Shown: positions 48,856-58,186, counted from the stretch's first letter. The stretch: 64,000 nucleotides of DNA from Conchocele bisecta (GCA_029237695.1 JAQRGA010000042.1:62001-126000); one strand, 5' to 3'. A program made the numbers and translations. The notes: generated by a model not told the origin, from the letters alone.

Positions 48856-50271
48856 TTATTCTTTAACAGGATATTTTTTTTTCAAATAATTTATAACTGC
48901 TTTTCTAAGATGTATTTTACTATTTACACCTTTTTCAGCAGCAAGTTTTTTCATTATCGGAAACTTATTTCTAGCTCCTGATGCATAATACGAAGTTATT
49001 GCCAAACTTATACCTTTACTTTTTTTGATAGGAATACCCCAAATATTAAATCCTTTATACACTTTCTTTTTCTTTTTATATTTAACAATTTCATTAACTA
49101 TACTATTTATTTCCTCTGCTGATAAATAAAGGACAATAATATTATCTTCATATTTAAGAACCTCGTATATTTTTTTATAAGTAACAGTTCCTTTTAAATA
49201 TTTTTTTGAATAGCTTAGATTATAAACTGCCGCATCTGACTTTGTACTTTTTGACATTATTTCAGCTATAAGTTTATTAAAATTAACTTTTTTATTTTTA
49301 GGTATATAAGCAATTTTTTCTGATTTTTTTTTCTCAATTTTTTCTAAAAAAGGCTTTATTTTTTTTAATAAAGATGAATCAATTTCAGATGAATCTACAG
49401 GAAGTAGTTCAGAATTTATTATTTTAGAATGGTTTTTTATATTATATTTAATCGTTATTTTAGCTAGATATTCGGCTTTGCTTCCAGATTGAATATAATA
49501 AATATTATTGTTTAAAATAGTTCCTGAGTATAATTGATGCGTATGTCCTCCAATAATTATATCTATTTCAGGATAATTAGACGCAATTGCTTTAATCCCC
49601 TGACTGTAACCAAATTTATATGAGCCGTGCAATCCACTGTGCATAGCCAAAATAATTAAGTCTGGAAAAGTTTGAAGTATTTTAGGTAAAACCCTTTTCA
49701 GAATCTTATTAATATCTTTTACTTTATACTTATCCTTTTCTGTATGATACATCCAGTGATCAATAAAAGGAAATGTTAATCCTATAACTACTATTTTTAA
49801 GCCGTTTCTTTTATATATTCTCCACTCATAAAGTTTAGTTGAGTGTTCATCTTTAAATTCTAAATTTCCTGCTATTGAATCAGCATCAAGATTATTTATT
49901 ATACTGGCTAAAACTTTTGTTCCGTACTCTAATTCATGATTCCCAGGCACAAAAATATCAAAATGTAAATAATTGAATATCTTTTTTATAAGCTCACCTT
50001 TTGACAACGTTGACTCAATTGAACCATGAAAAGTATCTCCGCAATCAATTATAAGAGAGTTATTTAGCCCACCTGACTGCTTAATTTCTTTTTTTAAAAG
50101 AGTTGCAAGTTTTAACAAACCTCCTTTTTTACTTAACAGATTGCCATGGGTATCAGTAGTAGCATAAATAGTTATTTTTCTTAAATTATCAGATTTGCCA
50201 TAAAGATCTATATTAAAATAGATAACAATACAAAGTATGAATAATAATATAGATATTTGTTTTTTGAGCAT
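48856..50271 (-). CDS. Secreted 5'-nucleotidase/UshA-family metallophosphoesterase
   Basis: 471 residues from the ATG at 50271 (an in-frame TTG six bases earlier is disfavoured). A signal peptide occupies about 1-25. Metal-binding blocks are TTDTHGN (DxH), DCGDTFHGS, PGNHELEYG, MHSGLHG and GGHTHQLYSG. The C-terminal 5'-nucleotidase domain is lysine-rich and lacks the most familiar motifs. It probably hydrolyses extracellular nucleotides or similar phosphate esters in the periplasm. Confidence 0.82.
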   Translation of the reverse strand: MLKKQISILLFILCIVIYFNIDLYGKSDNLRKITIYATTDTHGNLLSKKGGLLKLATLLKKEIKQSGGLNNSLIIDCGDTFHGSIESTLSKGELIKKIFNYLHFDIFVPGNHELEYGTKVLASIINNLDADSIAGNLEFKDEHSTKLYEWRIYKRNGLKIVVIGLTFPFIDHWMYHTEKDKYKVKDINKILKRVLPKILQTFPDLIILAMHSGLHGSYKFGYSQGIKAIASNYPEIDIIIGGHTHQLYSGTILNNNIYYIQSGSKAEYLAKITIKYNIKNHSKIINSELLPVDSSEIDSSLLKKIKPFLEKIEKKKSEKIAYIPKNKKVNFNKLIAEIMSKSTKSDAAVYNLSYSKKYLKGTVTYKKIYEVLKYEDNIIVLYLSAEEINSIVNEIVKYKKKKKVYKGFNIWGIPIKKSKGISLAITSYYASGARNKFPIMKKLAAEKGVNSKIHLRKAVINYLKKKYPVKE

Positions 50272-50442
50272 ATTCAACAGTTTAGCCTATTTGAAATAAG
50301 ATTAAAACAAGCTAAATTCCAATATTATTTTATGAGTTATTTATAGTTAATAATTGAAAATCAACGAAAAAGAGCAATATTAGTCGATTCTTATCGCAGT
50401 TTAATAAGTATTTTATATGTTAAGATAACAGGAGTAAATAAA

Positions 50443-50595
50443 ATGTCTCGTCATCCAAGCTTAAAAGGAAGTACAAAAATCATTCAGAAAAGAAATGTAC
50501 TAAAAAGATATGAACGAATTGACCTTCTTCAGAAAAAAAAATTATGGAAGGAAGGCGACAAAGTTTTAGGTCTGCCTAAAACTAAAGTTGAATAA
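50443..50595 (+). CDS. Small basic protein of the Chlamydia/Verrucomicrobia type
   Basis: 50 residues: MSRHPSLKGS start, then many lysines and arginines, ending LGLPKTKVE. The MSRHPSLK start is the hallmark of a small basic family (TIGR04137 as I recall) known from chlamydiae, verrucomicrobia and lentisphaerae, possibly ribosome-associated. AGGAG lies 8 bases before the ATG and a terminator follows at once. It is the best taxonomic marker in the window. Confidence 0.88.
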   Translation: MSRHPSLKGSTKIIQKRNVLKRYERIDLLQKKKLWKEGDKVLGLPKTKVE

Positions 50596-50625
50596 TAGTT
50601 TTATTATTGATAATCTTAGTTCCAT

Positions 50626-50653
50626 AAACCTCACTTTTTAGTGAGGTTTTCTA
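50626..50653 (+). terminator. Rho-independent terminator after the small basic protein
   Basis: AAACCTCAC, six-base loop TTTTTA, GTGAGGTTT form a perfect 9-bp stem followed by a T-rich stretch. Confidence 0.8.
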
Positions 50654-51046
50654 TGTTTTTAAATTAAAAAATATTTTAATAAATCTTTCAGCATCACCAA
50701 TCAAAATAACTTTTGAAGATATTAATGTACGTTTGATATCACCTACTGGAATTAAATATCCAATAAACTTACAGCTATCCTTTAAGTTTCTTTAGACTAA
50801 AATTTTTAAAAAATACTTAATATTTTTTGCAATACCCTCAACTCCTGCAGAAAAGTAATTATTATAAGGAAAATAGCAATATTCTAAGTCTATCACCCCA
50901 AAATAAATTTTAACTGCATTCTTTATATACTTATCAATATTGCTATTTTCTTCTTCTACATCGATTACAGCACAAATACTAAATTTATTTTTATTTATTA
51001 CTAAAACCTTTGGTCTATTGTCTAAATTTATAAATTCATTATATTA
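50650..51046 (-). pseudogene. Fossil of a geranylgeranyl-reductase-family flavoprotein
   Basis: The minus strand reads KIYFGVIDLEYCYFPYNN, then YFSAGVEGI. This resembles VYFAEEIDPGYIWVFPMGNN and FNIGCGG of the intact enzyme at 11608-12798. After an in-frame TAA the same frame gives LIPVGDIKRTLISSKVILIGD, like the second FAD motif. The N-terminal Rossmann part and the C-terminus are missing. The assignment rests on pattern similarity only. Confidence 0.45.
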
Positions 51047-51137
51047 ATAATTAGTTTATAATATACAATTATTTGTAATAAATGGCTCAAATAATTATAA
51101 TTTTTTTATTCTTATTAACTTTTAGGAAATTTTGAAT

Positions 51138-52685
51138 ATGAAAGCTATATCTGTTAAACAGATGCAGGAATTAGATAGACTATCTATTGAAGAAGCAGGT
51201 ATAAAAGGAGAAATATTAATGGAAAGAGCTGGAATTGGCACTGGCATAAAAATATTAGAGTTTATTAAAAGATATAACACTCAACATATTAAAAGATTTA
51301 TTTTATTAGCAGGCAGGGGTAATAATGGCGGAGATGCCTATGTAATTGCTAAATATCTATTACAGCACACTGATAAAGAGATAATAATATATAGTATATG
51401 CTGCCTGTCGGAGCTTAAGGGCGATGCGAAATATCATTCAATGATTATTCCTAAAAAGATTTCTGTAAAGGTCAAAAAAGATTTAAATCAGAATAACTTT
51501 AAAAAAGGTGATATAATTATTGACGCTCTGCTTGGAACTGGATTTAAAGGTAAATTAAGAAGCCCTTATGATAATTGGATCAACGCAATAAATAAATCAA
51601 AATGTCCAGTTATTTCTATAGATATTCCTTCAGGGCTTAACGGTAATACAGGCAAAGTTTTGGATGAAGCCGTAATAGCAGACTATACAGTAACAATCTG
51701 CCTGCCTAAATATGGATTACTTATAAATAGAGGACCTGAATTTTGCGGAATAATTGATATTGTTGAAATTGGAACGCCTCAGGAATATATAGATAACATA
51801 AACAGCAACTTATCTTTTTTTAGTGAATTAGATGCTTACAAGCGAATAAAAAGACTTCCTGCAAACTCTCATAAAAAATCTCTCGGTAGTATCTTGGTCA
51901 TCGGAGGCAGCAGGCTATATCCAGGAGCTCCATTTTTAGCAGGAACAGCTGCGTTAAAATCAGGTGCAGGACTCGTTACAATAGCAATTCCAGAATCTAT
52001 TGATAGTGTCTCAAATTATGAACATTCTCTCATTTTAAGAAAAATATCTGACGATAATACAGGGGTTTTTACTAAATCATCTATACCTGAATTAAAAAAA
52101 TTGATCGATCAGCACGATATAGTAATTATAGGACCAGGTATTTCAACAAATAAATCATGTTATGATGTTCTTAAAGCAATCCTTATACTTGATAAACAGA
52201 TGATTATAGATGCTGATGCATTAAATATAATTTCAACACAGCCAAATATATTTACCCAAAATAATAAATTTATTTACACCCCTCATCCAGGCGAAGCTAA
52301 AAAACTCATTGATGGATTTAAAATTGATGGCAAATCTATTAATAATAGAATAGAACAATGCGAGCAGTTATCAAAAAAATTAAATGGCACTGTAATACTT
52401 AAAGGAAATAAAACTGCCATCTCAAATAAAAAATTTACAACATCTGTTAATGGCTCAGGCTGCCAGGCTCTTGCTACAGCCGGCAGCGGAGATGTACTAA
52501 CTGGTATTTTAGCCTCAAACTATGCAGAGATCTCCAATCCTTTTGAATCATCATGCCTAGCTGTTTATATTCATGGAAAAGCCGGAGAAATAGGTCAGTT
52601 AAAAAATGGCTCAAGAGGACTAACAGCCGATGATTTAATAAACTTTATACCTTATGCCTATAAAAAAATTTCACCATTTGCTTAA
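51138..52685 (+). CDS. nnr: Bifunctional NAD(P)HX epimerase/dehydratase
   Basis: 515 residues repairing hydrated NADH and NADPH. Residues 1 to about 215 are the epimerase (GRGNNGGDAYVIAKYL, IDIPSGLNG). The dehydratase follows with GSILVIGGSRLYPGAP, TPHPGEAKKL, and NGSGCQALATAGSGDVLTGI as the ATP/ADP site. I start at the ATG at 51138; AGGAAA lies about 10 bases before. Fusion of the two domains is the usual bacterial form. Confidence 0.92.
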   Translation: MKAISVKQMQELDRLSIEEAGIKGEILMERAGIGTGIKILEFIKRYNTQHIKRFILLAGRGNNGGDAYVIAKYLLQHTDKEIIIYSICCLSELKGDAKYHSMIIPKKISVKVKKDLNQNNFKKGDIIIDALLGTGFKGKLRSPYDNWINAINKSKCPVISIDIPSGLNGNTGKVLDEAVIADYTVTICLPKYGLLINRGPEFCGIIDIVEIGTPQEYIDNINSNLSFFSELDAYKRIKRLPANSHKKSLGSILVIGGSRLYPGAPFLAGTAALKSGAGLVTIAIPESIDSVSNYEHSLILRKISDDNTGVFTKSSIPELKKLIDQHDIVIIGPGISTNKSCYDVLKAILILDKQMIIDADALNIISTQPNIFTQNNKFIYTPHPGEAKKLIDGFKIDGKSINNRIEQCEQLSKKLNGTVILKGNKTAISNKKFTTSVNGSGCQALATAGSGDVLTGILASNYAEISNPFESSCLAVYIHGKAGEIGQLKNGSRGLTADDLINFIPYAYKKISPFA

Positions 52686-52928
52686 AAATACTCACTTAGA
52701 GAAAATTTTATAAAGATGTAAAACCCATAACTTCAAAACCTTTAGAAATCACTTATTCCTATGTTTTAAGTAGATATTTTGATATGTAAGATAATAATAA
52801 TATTTAGGAAATACTATTTAATTCTAAAACTCTTAAAGAAAAATTATGAAGTGTTTATTATTTATGCTAAATTATTTATTTAAATACACATGAACTTCCC
52901 AAATAATATAACTATAGGAGAAAGAAAG

Positions 52929-54008
52929 ATGTCTGAAAAAATTTTAAATAAAGTTGCTCCAGGAGTTCTATCCGGTAAAGATGTTCAAGAAGTATTCAGA
53001 ATAGCAAAACAGGAAGGATTTGCTATCCCTGCAGTTAACTGTGTGGGAACTGATTCAGTAAATGCAGTACTTGAAGCAGCAAAAAATGCCGGCTCACCTG
53101 TAATGATTCAATTTTCAAATGGCGGTGGAAGTTTTATTGCCGGCAAAGGTGCAGGTAAAAAAGCTGGTTCACCAGATATATTAGGAACAATATCAGGAGC
53201 ACAGCATGTCCATTTAATTGCTGAGGCTTATGGCGTTCCCGTAATTCTTCATACAGACCATTGTTCTAAGAAACTTTTACCATGGGTTGACGGATTGATT
53301 CTGGCCGGTGAAAAACACTTCGAAAAATTTGGCAAACCTCTTTTTAGTTCACATATGCTTGACCTTTCAGAAGAACCATTGGAAGAGAACATTAATATTT
53401 CTGAAAAATATCTTGAAAGAATGAGCAAGATTGATATGACACTTGAAATTGAACTGGGATGCACAGGAGGAGAAGAAGACGGAATTGATAACTCTCATCT
53501 TGACAGTTCTGCACTTTATACTCAACCTGAAGATGTGGCATTAGCTTATGAAAGATTAAATAAAATTAGTCCAAACTTTACAATTGCCGCATCATTTGGT
53601 AATGTTCACGGTGTTTACAAACCGGGTAATGTTGTATTGACTCCTAAAATTCTTGATAATTCGCAAAAATATATTGAAAAAAAATTGAATACAGAAAAAA
53701 ATCCTGTTAACTTTGTTTTTCATGGCGGTTCAGGTTCTGAATTAGCAAAAATAAGAGAAGCTATTACCTACGGAGTTATCAAAATGAATATTGATACAGA
53801 TACTCAGTGGGGTACATGGATAGGCGTAATGGATTATTATAAGAAAAATAAAGCATATATGCAGGGACAAATTGGTAATCCTGATGGAGCTGACAAACCA
53901 AATAAAAAATACTACGATCCAAGAAAATGGTTAAGAGCTGGTCAGGAAACAATGATCGCAAGACTTAAAGAAGCTTTTGAAGATTTAAAATGTATCGATA
54001 GAAACTAA
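52929..54008 (+). CDS. fbaA: Class II fructose-bisphosphate aldolase
   Basis: 359 residues, the same length as E. coli FbaA and similar throughout: PAVNCVGTDS, QFSNGGGSFIAGKG, the zinc-binding HTDHCSKK, SSHMLDLSEE, IELGCTGGEEDG, ASFGNVHGVYKPGNV, and VFHGGSGS. The start at 52929 is set by AGGAGAAAG just upstream. It splits fructose-1,6-bisphosphate in glycolysis and works in reverse in gluconeogenesis. It ends at a strong terminator. Confidence 0.96.
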   Translation: MSEKILNKVAPGVLSGKDVQEVFRIAKQEGFAIPAVNCVGTDSVNAVLEAAKNAGSPVMIQFSNGGGSFIAGKGAGKKAGSPDILGTISGAQHVHLIAEAYGVPVILHTDHCSKKLLPWVDGLILAGEKHFEKFGKPLFSSHMLDLSEEPLEENINISEKYLERMSKIDMTLEIELGCTGGEEDGIDNSHLDSSALYTQPEDVALAYERLNKISPNFTIAASFGNVHGVYKPGNVVLTPKILDNSQKYIEKKLNTEKNPVNFVFHGGSGSELAKIREAITYGVIKMNIDTDTQWGTWIGVMDYYKKNKAYMQGQIGNPDGADKPNKKYYDPRKWLRAGQETMIARLKEAFEDLKCIDRN

Positions 54009-54030
54009 TATTTCTATATTTGATTTTATA

Positions 54031-54060
54031 AAAAAAGAGCCTCAATAGGCTCTTTTTTTT
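54031..54060 (+). terminator. Rho-independent terminator after fbaA
   Basis: AAAAAGAGCC, six-base loop TCAATA, GGCTCTTTTT followed by more T. The stem is perfect. The rest of the gap to 54337 holds no convincing gene. Confidence 0.85.
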
Positions 54061-54294
54061 ATTATATTTACTATTCAAAAAATCGATTAAACCTGACTGC
54101 TATAGTATTACTCTTCTATTTTATTAATGATGTATATCATCAATTTTTTCATCTATATTAGATATATTATTTTTCATAATCTGCTCCATAATTGAATTCA
54201 TGAAGCTTGTATATTATATATATAATAAATTTTCACAAAAAATCAGTTCAAAATAAAATATAATGTCACATAAAAGTTAATTTTAGTGTAATAA

Positions 54295-54314
54295 AAGAGC
54301 CTAATTGGGTCTTC
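54295..54314 (-). terminator. Weak terminator for the minus-strand gene ending at 54338
   Basis: On the minus strand AAGACCC, loop AATTA and GGCTCTT pair with one mismatch and are followed by TTATT. Confidence 0.4.
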
Positions 54315-54337
54315 TTAAAATATTTATAATAATAGAA

Positions 54338-54820
54338 TTACATCCCGCTATTTGATAATGCCTTTTGAAGCTCTATCTGAAATTCCTGTATATCTTCTTC
54401 TGTAGGCTCGCCTTCTGCCTTATCTAAAGCTAATCTGCCCGCCTGATCTAATATCCAATCAGCCTTGGCACCTGATGCAAATTTTACCGATCCGTTAGCT
54501 ACTGATCCCGGACGAGTCAGTTTACTTACTTCAATAAGAGTAGCCCCTGCGGTTTCTCTATCAGAATCTTCACCTTCTTTTAATGCTTTTTCTTTAGCTT
54601 TAGCTTTTTCTTCTTCGATTTTTTTTGCATCCTCAGCTGCTTTAATATCGGCTTTCTGTTTTGACCAATCAATTGATTCAAGTTCAGCAGCTAATAATCT
54701 AAGATCAAAAAAAGTCATTCTAACTTCATGCTCATTCTGAAGTTTTTTCTGTATATCTGAAAGAGAAATTCCTTCATTTAAAAGTTCGGCTACTAAAATT
54801 TTAATTTTATCTTTATTCAT
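54338..54820 (-). CDS. Conserved-looking PVC protein of unknown function
   Basis: 160 residues. The N-terminal 50 residues form a helix-turn-helix-like helical domain (LLNEGISLSDIQKKL, TFFDLRLLAAELESI). A charged, alanine-rich helix spans about 55-90. The C-terminal part (SVKFASGAKADWILDQAGRL, then EEDIQEFQIELQKAL) reminds me of a verrucomicrobial/lentisphaeral hypothetical family. The start at 54820 is set by GAGAGG 7 bases upstream. The role is unknown. Confidence 0.65.
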   Translation of the reverse strand: MNKDKIKILVAELLNEGISLSDIQKKLQNEHEVRMTFFDLRLLAAELESIDWSKQKADIKAAEDAKKIEEEKAKAKEKALKEGEDSDRETAGATLIEVSKLTRPGSVANGSVKFASGAKADWILDQAGRLALDKAEGEPTEEDIQEFQIELQKALSNSGM

Positions 54821-54833
54821 GGATAAACCTCTC

Positions 54834-54854
54834 AAGTTATCGCACTAAGATGCG
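54834..54854 (-). promoter_or_regulatory. AGTGCGATAACTT motif upstream of the PVC protein gene
   Basis: The same 13-mer as before the arnB-like gene, again directly before the ribosome site. It again overlaps an inverted repeat, CGCA-N6-TGCG at 54841-54854. The shared placement supports a common promoter or leader element. Confidence 0.4.
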
Positions 54855-54956
54855 GGTTTAAAGTTATTAATATTAAAGGTTATCAAGTTTTTAATGTCAT
54901 ATTAACCTGATAGTAAACCTTTAAAATATTTAATCTTGTATCGTTAAAAATAGCAT

Positions 54957-54983
54957 AAAAAAAATAGGGTAGCATACCCTTTT
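54957..54983 (-). terminator. Terminator after the secreted protein gene at 55005
   Basis: On the minus strand AGGGTA, TGC, TACCCT is followed by ATTTTTTTT. It lies 22 bases after the stop codon. Confidence 0.7.
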
Positions 54984-55004
54984 CTAATAATTTATAGAAA
55001 AATT

Positions 55005-55709
55005 TTAAATATCCTGAGTCTCAGTTAACCTTATAAAAAAGAAACTGGTAAAAAAGTTTGCGATTGCGACAGGATGAATACTTACTCCAATATTAACAAT
55101 CCATCCGGCTTTTATACCTATTCGCCAAAAATCAACAACTCCGTTTATATAAAATTTTTTATCTGGATATGCTGTTATTCTTTTTGAATCATCTAAATTA
55201 ACATACGGTTTTACACTGCCGAATGTATAGTCAACCATTTGCTGTTCATCGTTTAAACATGCAAATGAAGCATTGTATCCGCTGGAATATCCACCTCCAT
55301 ACTGACGGTTATAACCTTTTTCTGCAAAATATCTATCTCCATAACTTCCACCAAACTGCAACCATTTTGTAAAAGTTAATTCTAAACTGACTTCAGGACC
55401 AACCCCTCCTTCAAAAGTTATAATATCACTCAAATCAATTAACCTATTAGGAATATAATATAAAATAGTATGCAGAGGAGTTTTCCTTTTTTCTACTACA
55501 ATATTTTCAGTTTTTTTGTCCAGCATCTCTTTTTCTATTTTTTTCTTAATCTTCATTTCAAGACTAGTCTCTTTAAGGCTATTTTTAAGCATTTTATATT
55601 CGGATACCTGCTTGTTACTATCCTTAATTTCTGCATAAATATTAAAAGAAATAATACTAAAAGATAATGCAGTTATTATAATTATTGATTTTTTGATTCC
55701 TTTTAACAC
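55005..55709 (-). CDS. Secreted envelope protein of unknown function
   Basis: 234 residues with a GTG start supported by AGGAGG five bases upstream. A signal peptide spans about 1-26. A charged helical segment (about 30-75) leads to a beta-rich part with TFEGGVGPEVSLELTFTKWLQFGGSYGD, NRQYGGGYSSGYNASF and IGIKAGWIVNIGVSIHPVAIANFFTSFF. The glycine/aromatic alternation suggests an outer-membrane or periplasmic beta structure. I do not recognise a named family. Confidence 0.6.
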   Translation of the reverse strand: MLKGIKKSIIIITALSFSIISFNIYAEIKDSNKQVSEYKMLKNSLKETSLEMKIKKKIEKEMLDKKTENIVVEKRKTPLHTILYYIPNRLIDLSDIITFEGGVGPEVSLELTFTKWLQFGGSYGDRYFAEKGYNRQYGGGYSSGYNASFACLNDEQQMVDYTFGSVKPYVNLDDSKRITAYPDKKFYINGVVDFWRIGIKAGWIVNIGVSIHPVAIANFFTSFFFIRLTETQDI

Positions 55710-55951
55710 TATAACCTCCTAAAGGTTTTATATCTGTTTATTGAAAAATTTGCATTTTATAAACTTAATAAATAATTTTATTATATAAATAATTAATGTA
55801 TTAGAGTTAATTTTATAAAATTGCCATTATATTAACTATTCATTAACAGCTTAAAACTTTAACCATGATTATATCCATATTCAAATAATAGTAAATATAG
55901 TTTAACCGCAAATTTAAATTTGTATAAAAATTTCATTTGAGGAGTAAAAAT

Positions 55952-57607
55952 ATGCTCAAAGCACTGGAAAAAAATTCAAAGTTCAAAAAAAGAAAAGGTC
56001 CTCTGCTGTTATGCATTATGGATGGTGTAGGATTTGGCAAATATAAAGACGGCGATGCCTTCTTAAACAGCTATACTCCAAACCTTGATAATATGCTTAA
56101 AAATTGTCCTAATTCAAAATTAAAGGCTCATGGTACTGCTGTAGGACTACCGAGTGATGATGATATGGGCAATAGTGAAGTTGGCCATAATGCTATTGGA
56201 TGCGGAAGAGTTTTTGAACAAGGTGCAAAACTCGTTAATAAAGCCATAGCAACAGGTAGAATGTTTAATGGCAATATTTGGAAAGAAATAATAACAAATT
56301 GTAATTCAAAAGAGACTACGCTGCATTTTTTAGGGCTGTTTTCAGATGGAAATGTACATAGCAATATTAGCCATCTAAAAGCTATGATAGAAAAAGCAAT
56401 ATCAGACAAAGTTAAAAAAATAAGAGTTCACATACTTCTTGACGGCAGAGATGTACCTGAAACTTCAGCTCTGAAATATGTAGAACCATTTGAAAAATAT
56501 CTTGATGAAATAAAAAAAGGCTGTGATATCAAAATTGCCTCAGGCGGTGGAAGGATGCAGATAACAATGGATCGATATGGAGCCGATTGGTCAATGGTTA
56601 AAAGGGGTTGGGCAACTCATGTTCACGGAGATGGTAGAAAATTTAACACTGCTAAAGAAGCTATTGAAACATTAAGAAAAGAAAGCGGGGCAATTGACCA
56701 AAATCTACTTCCTTTTGTTGTTGCTGACAGTAACGGTAATCCTGTTGGAAAAATGCAAGATAATGACTCAGTCATATTTTTTAATTTCAGAGGAGATAGG
56801 TCTATTGAAATAACAGCAGCTTTTGAAGAATATATTTTTAATAAATTTGACCGTTCACCACGCCCTTCTATCCTTTATGCAGGCATGATGGAATACGACG
56901 GTGATCTAAAAGTTCCTAAAAAATACCTTGTTCATCCTCCTACAATAGACAAAACTCTGAGTGAATATATTTGTGCTACCGGTCTAAAATCGATGGCAAT
57001 AAGTGAAACTCAAAAATATGGTCATGTTACATATTTTTTCAATGGAAATAAGTCAGGTAAATTTAGTAAAGATCTTGAAACTTATATTGAAATACCTTCT
57101 GATATAATTCCATTCGAACAAAGACCATGGATGAAATGTGCAGAAATTACAGACAGGGTAATAGAAGCTATTGAAAACAATAAATATGACTTTATAAGAC
57201 TTAACTATCCAAATGGAGATATGGTCGGTCATACCGGCATTTATCAATCCACTATCATTGCTATTGAAGCAGTGGATATATGCGTAAAAAGGTTAGCTAA
57301 TGCGATTAAAAAAGCAGGTGGCGTAATGATTATCACAGCTGATCACGGAAATTGTGATGATATGTATCAACACGATAGAAAAACGGGTAAAATTACAATT
57401 GATGCTAATACAGGGAAAAAAGAAGCCAAAACAAGCCACTCTTTAAATCCTGTACCGGGGATCATTTATGACCCTGAATATCAGGGCGAATATAGCAAAA
57501 AACTTATAGACGGATTAGGCATCAGTTCACTTACTGCTACATGCATTGAACTATTAGGTTATAAAGCTCCTGAAGATTATGACAAAAGTATCATAAAACT
57601 TAAATAA
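55952..57607 (+). CDS. gpmI: 2,3-bisphosphoglycerate-independent phosphoglycerate mutase
   Basis: 551 residues. The phosphoserine-forming nucleophile is in DMGNSEVGHN, the metal sites in CIMDGVGFG and ITADHGNCDDM, and the substrate contacts in HILLDGRDVPETSA and FFNFRGDRSIE. The start at 55952 is supported by TGAGGAG about 9 bases upstream. It interconverts 3- and 2-phosphoglycerate. The gene is slightly longer than average (about 515) but uninterrupted. Confidence 0.95.
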   Translation: MLKALEKNSKFKKRKGPLLLCIMDGVGFGKYKDGDAFLNSYTPNLDNMLKNCPNSKLKAHGTAVGLPSDDDMGNSEVGHNAIGCGRVFEQGAKLVNKAIATGRMFNGNIWKEIITNCNSKETTLHFLGLFSDGNVHSNISHLKAMIEKAISDKVKKIRVHILLDGRDVPETSALKYVEPFEKYLDEIKKGCDIKIASGGGRMQITMDRYGADWSMVKRGWATHVHGDGRKFNTAKEAIETLRKESGAIDQNLLPFVVADSNGNPVGKMQDNDSVIFFNFRGDRSIEITAAFEEYIFNKFDRSPRPSILYAGMMEYDGDLKVPKKYLVHPPTIDKTLSEYICATGLKSMAISETQKYGHVTYFFNGNKSGKFSKDLETYIEIPSDIIPFEQRPWMKCAEITDRVIEAIENNKYDFIRLNYPNGDMVGHTGIYQSTIIAIEAVDICVKRLANAIKKAGGVMIITADHGNCDDMYQHDRKTGKITIDANTGKKEAKTSHSLNPVPGIIYDPEYQGEYSKKLIDGLGISSLTATCIELLGYKAPEDYDKSIIKLK

Positions 57608-57665
57608 AATAGTAGGTATAAGATCATAATTCAGATCTTACAGTTGTTTTATCTATCATAGCAAA

Positions 57666-57712
57666 AATAATAACTATCTTTAAAAGGCAGTTATTATTTA
57701 ATTATTTTTTTC
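57666..57712 (+). terminator. Terminator downstream of gpmI
   Basis: AATAATAACT and AGTTATTATT form a 10-bp stem around a 13-base loop, followed by TAATTATTTTTT. A smaller hairpin, TAAGATC/GATCTTA, lies just before it at about 57618-57640. Confidence 0.65.
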
Positions 57713-58109
57713 ATGTTGGTCTATAGCTTTTTTAGCTCTTCACCATATTTATTCCTGCCAATTGCGTATAGTTTTTTAAAATAAAGAGCTTTTAGTAAAT
57801 CATTAAAATTTATACCTTTTAAAGGTATAAGTATCCACCATAATGCCCAGCATAAACACCAAAATCAATACCACTTTCTTTAAGAAGTTTCATAATTTTT
57901 CTAGATATACATACAGGGAGGAAGATACGAATAAAAAAATAAAGTACTCCCATTGTATCAGATAGAGCTACTCTTTTATAACCTATCAGTAGTATTTTTT
58001 ATAAATTTTTTATACTACTTCTCCATTAAATATTTGAAGTAACAGTAAAATTAGAAAATTTATTGACCAGTTTAAAGTGATACTGAGATCATACAAAAAG
58101 ATAAAAAAA
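57713..58109 (-). other. Gap with a possible unidentified coding fossil
   Basis: On the minus strand short frames read MKLLKESGIDFGVYAGHYGG and then, in another frame, INFNDLLKALYFKKLYAIG and NKYGEELKKL. They look protein-like and adjacent but are broken by frame changes, and I cannot name a family. Nothing else is visible in the gap. Confidence 0.3.
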
Positions 58110-58186
58110 TGGTGGTCCCGGTAGGACTCGAACCTACGACCAGACGATTATGAGTCGCCTGCTCTAACCAACTGAGCTACAGGACC
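58110..58186 (-). tRNA. tRNA with CAU anticodon, probably tRNA-Ile2
   Basis: A complete cloverleaf of 77 bases including an encoded CCA. The acceptor stem is GGTCCTG/CGGGACC, the D arm GCTC/GAGC, the anticodon loop CTCATAA, and the T arm GTAGG/CCTAC. The anticodon CAU fits Met or lysidine-modified Ile2. The GCGACTCATAATCG anticodon arm and the GGTCGTAGGTTCGAGTCC side match Ile2 tRNAs better than elongator Met, as far as I recall those sequences. Confidence 0.9.

Noticed and set aside
54123..54203. A 26-codon minus-strand frame starting MNSIMEQIMK
   Set aside because: It has no ribosome site, low complexity and no similarity I recognise; chance is likely in AT-rich DNA.
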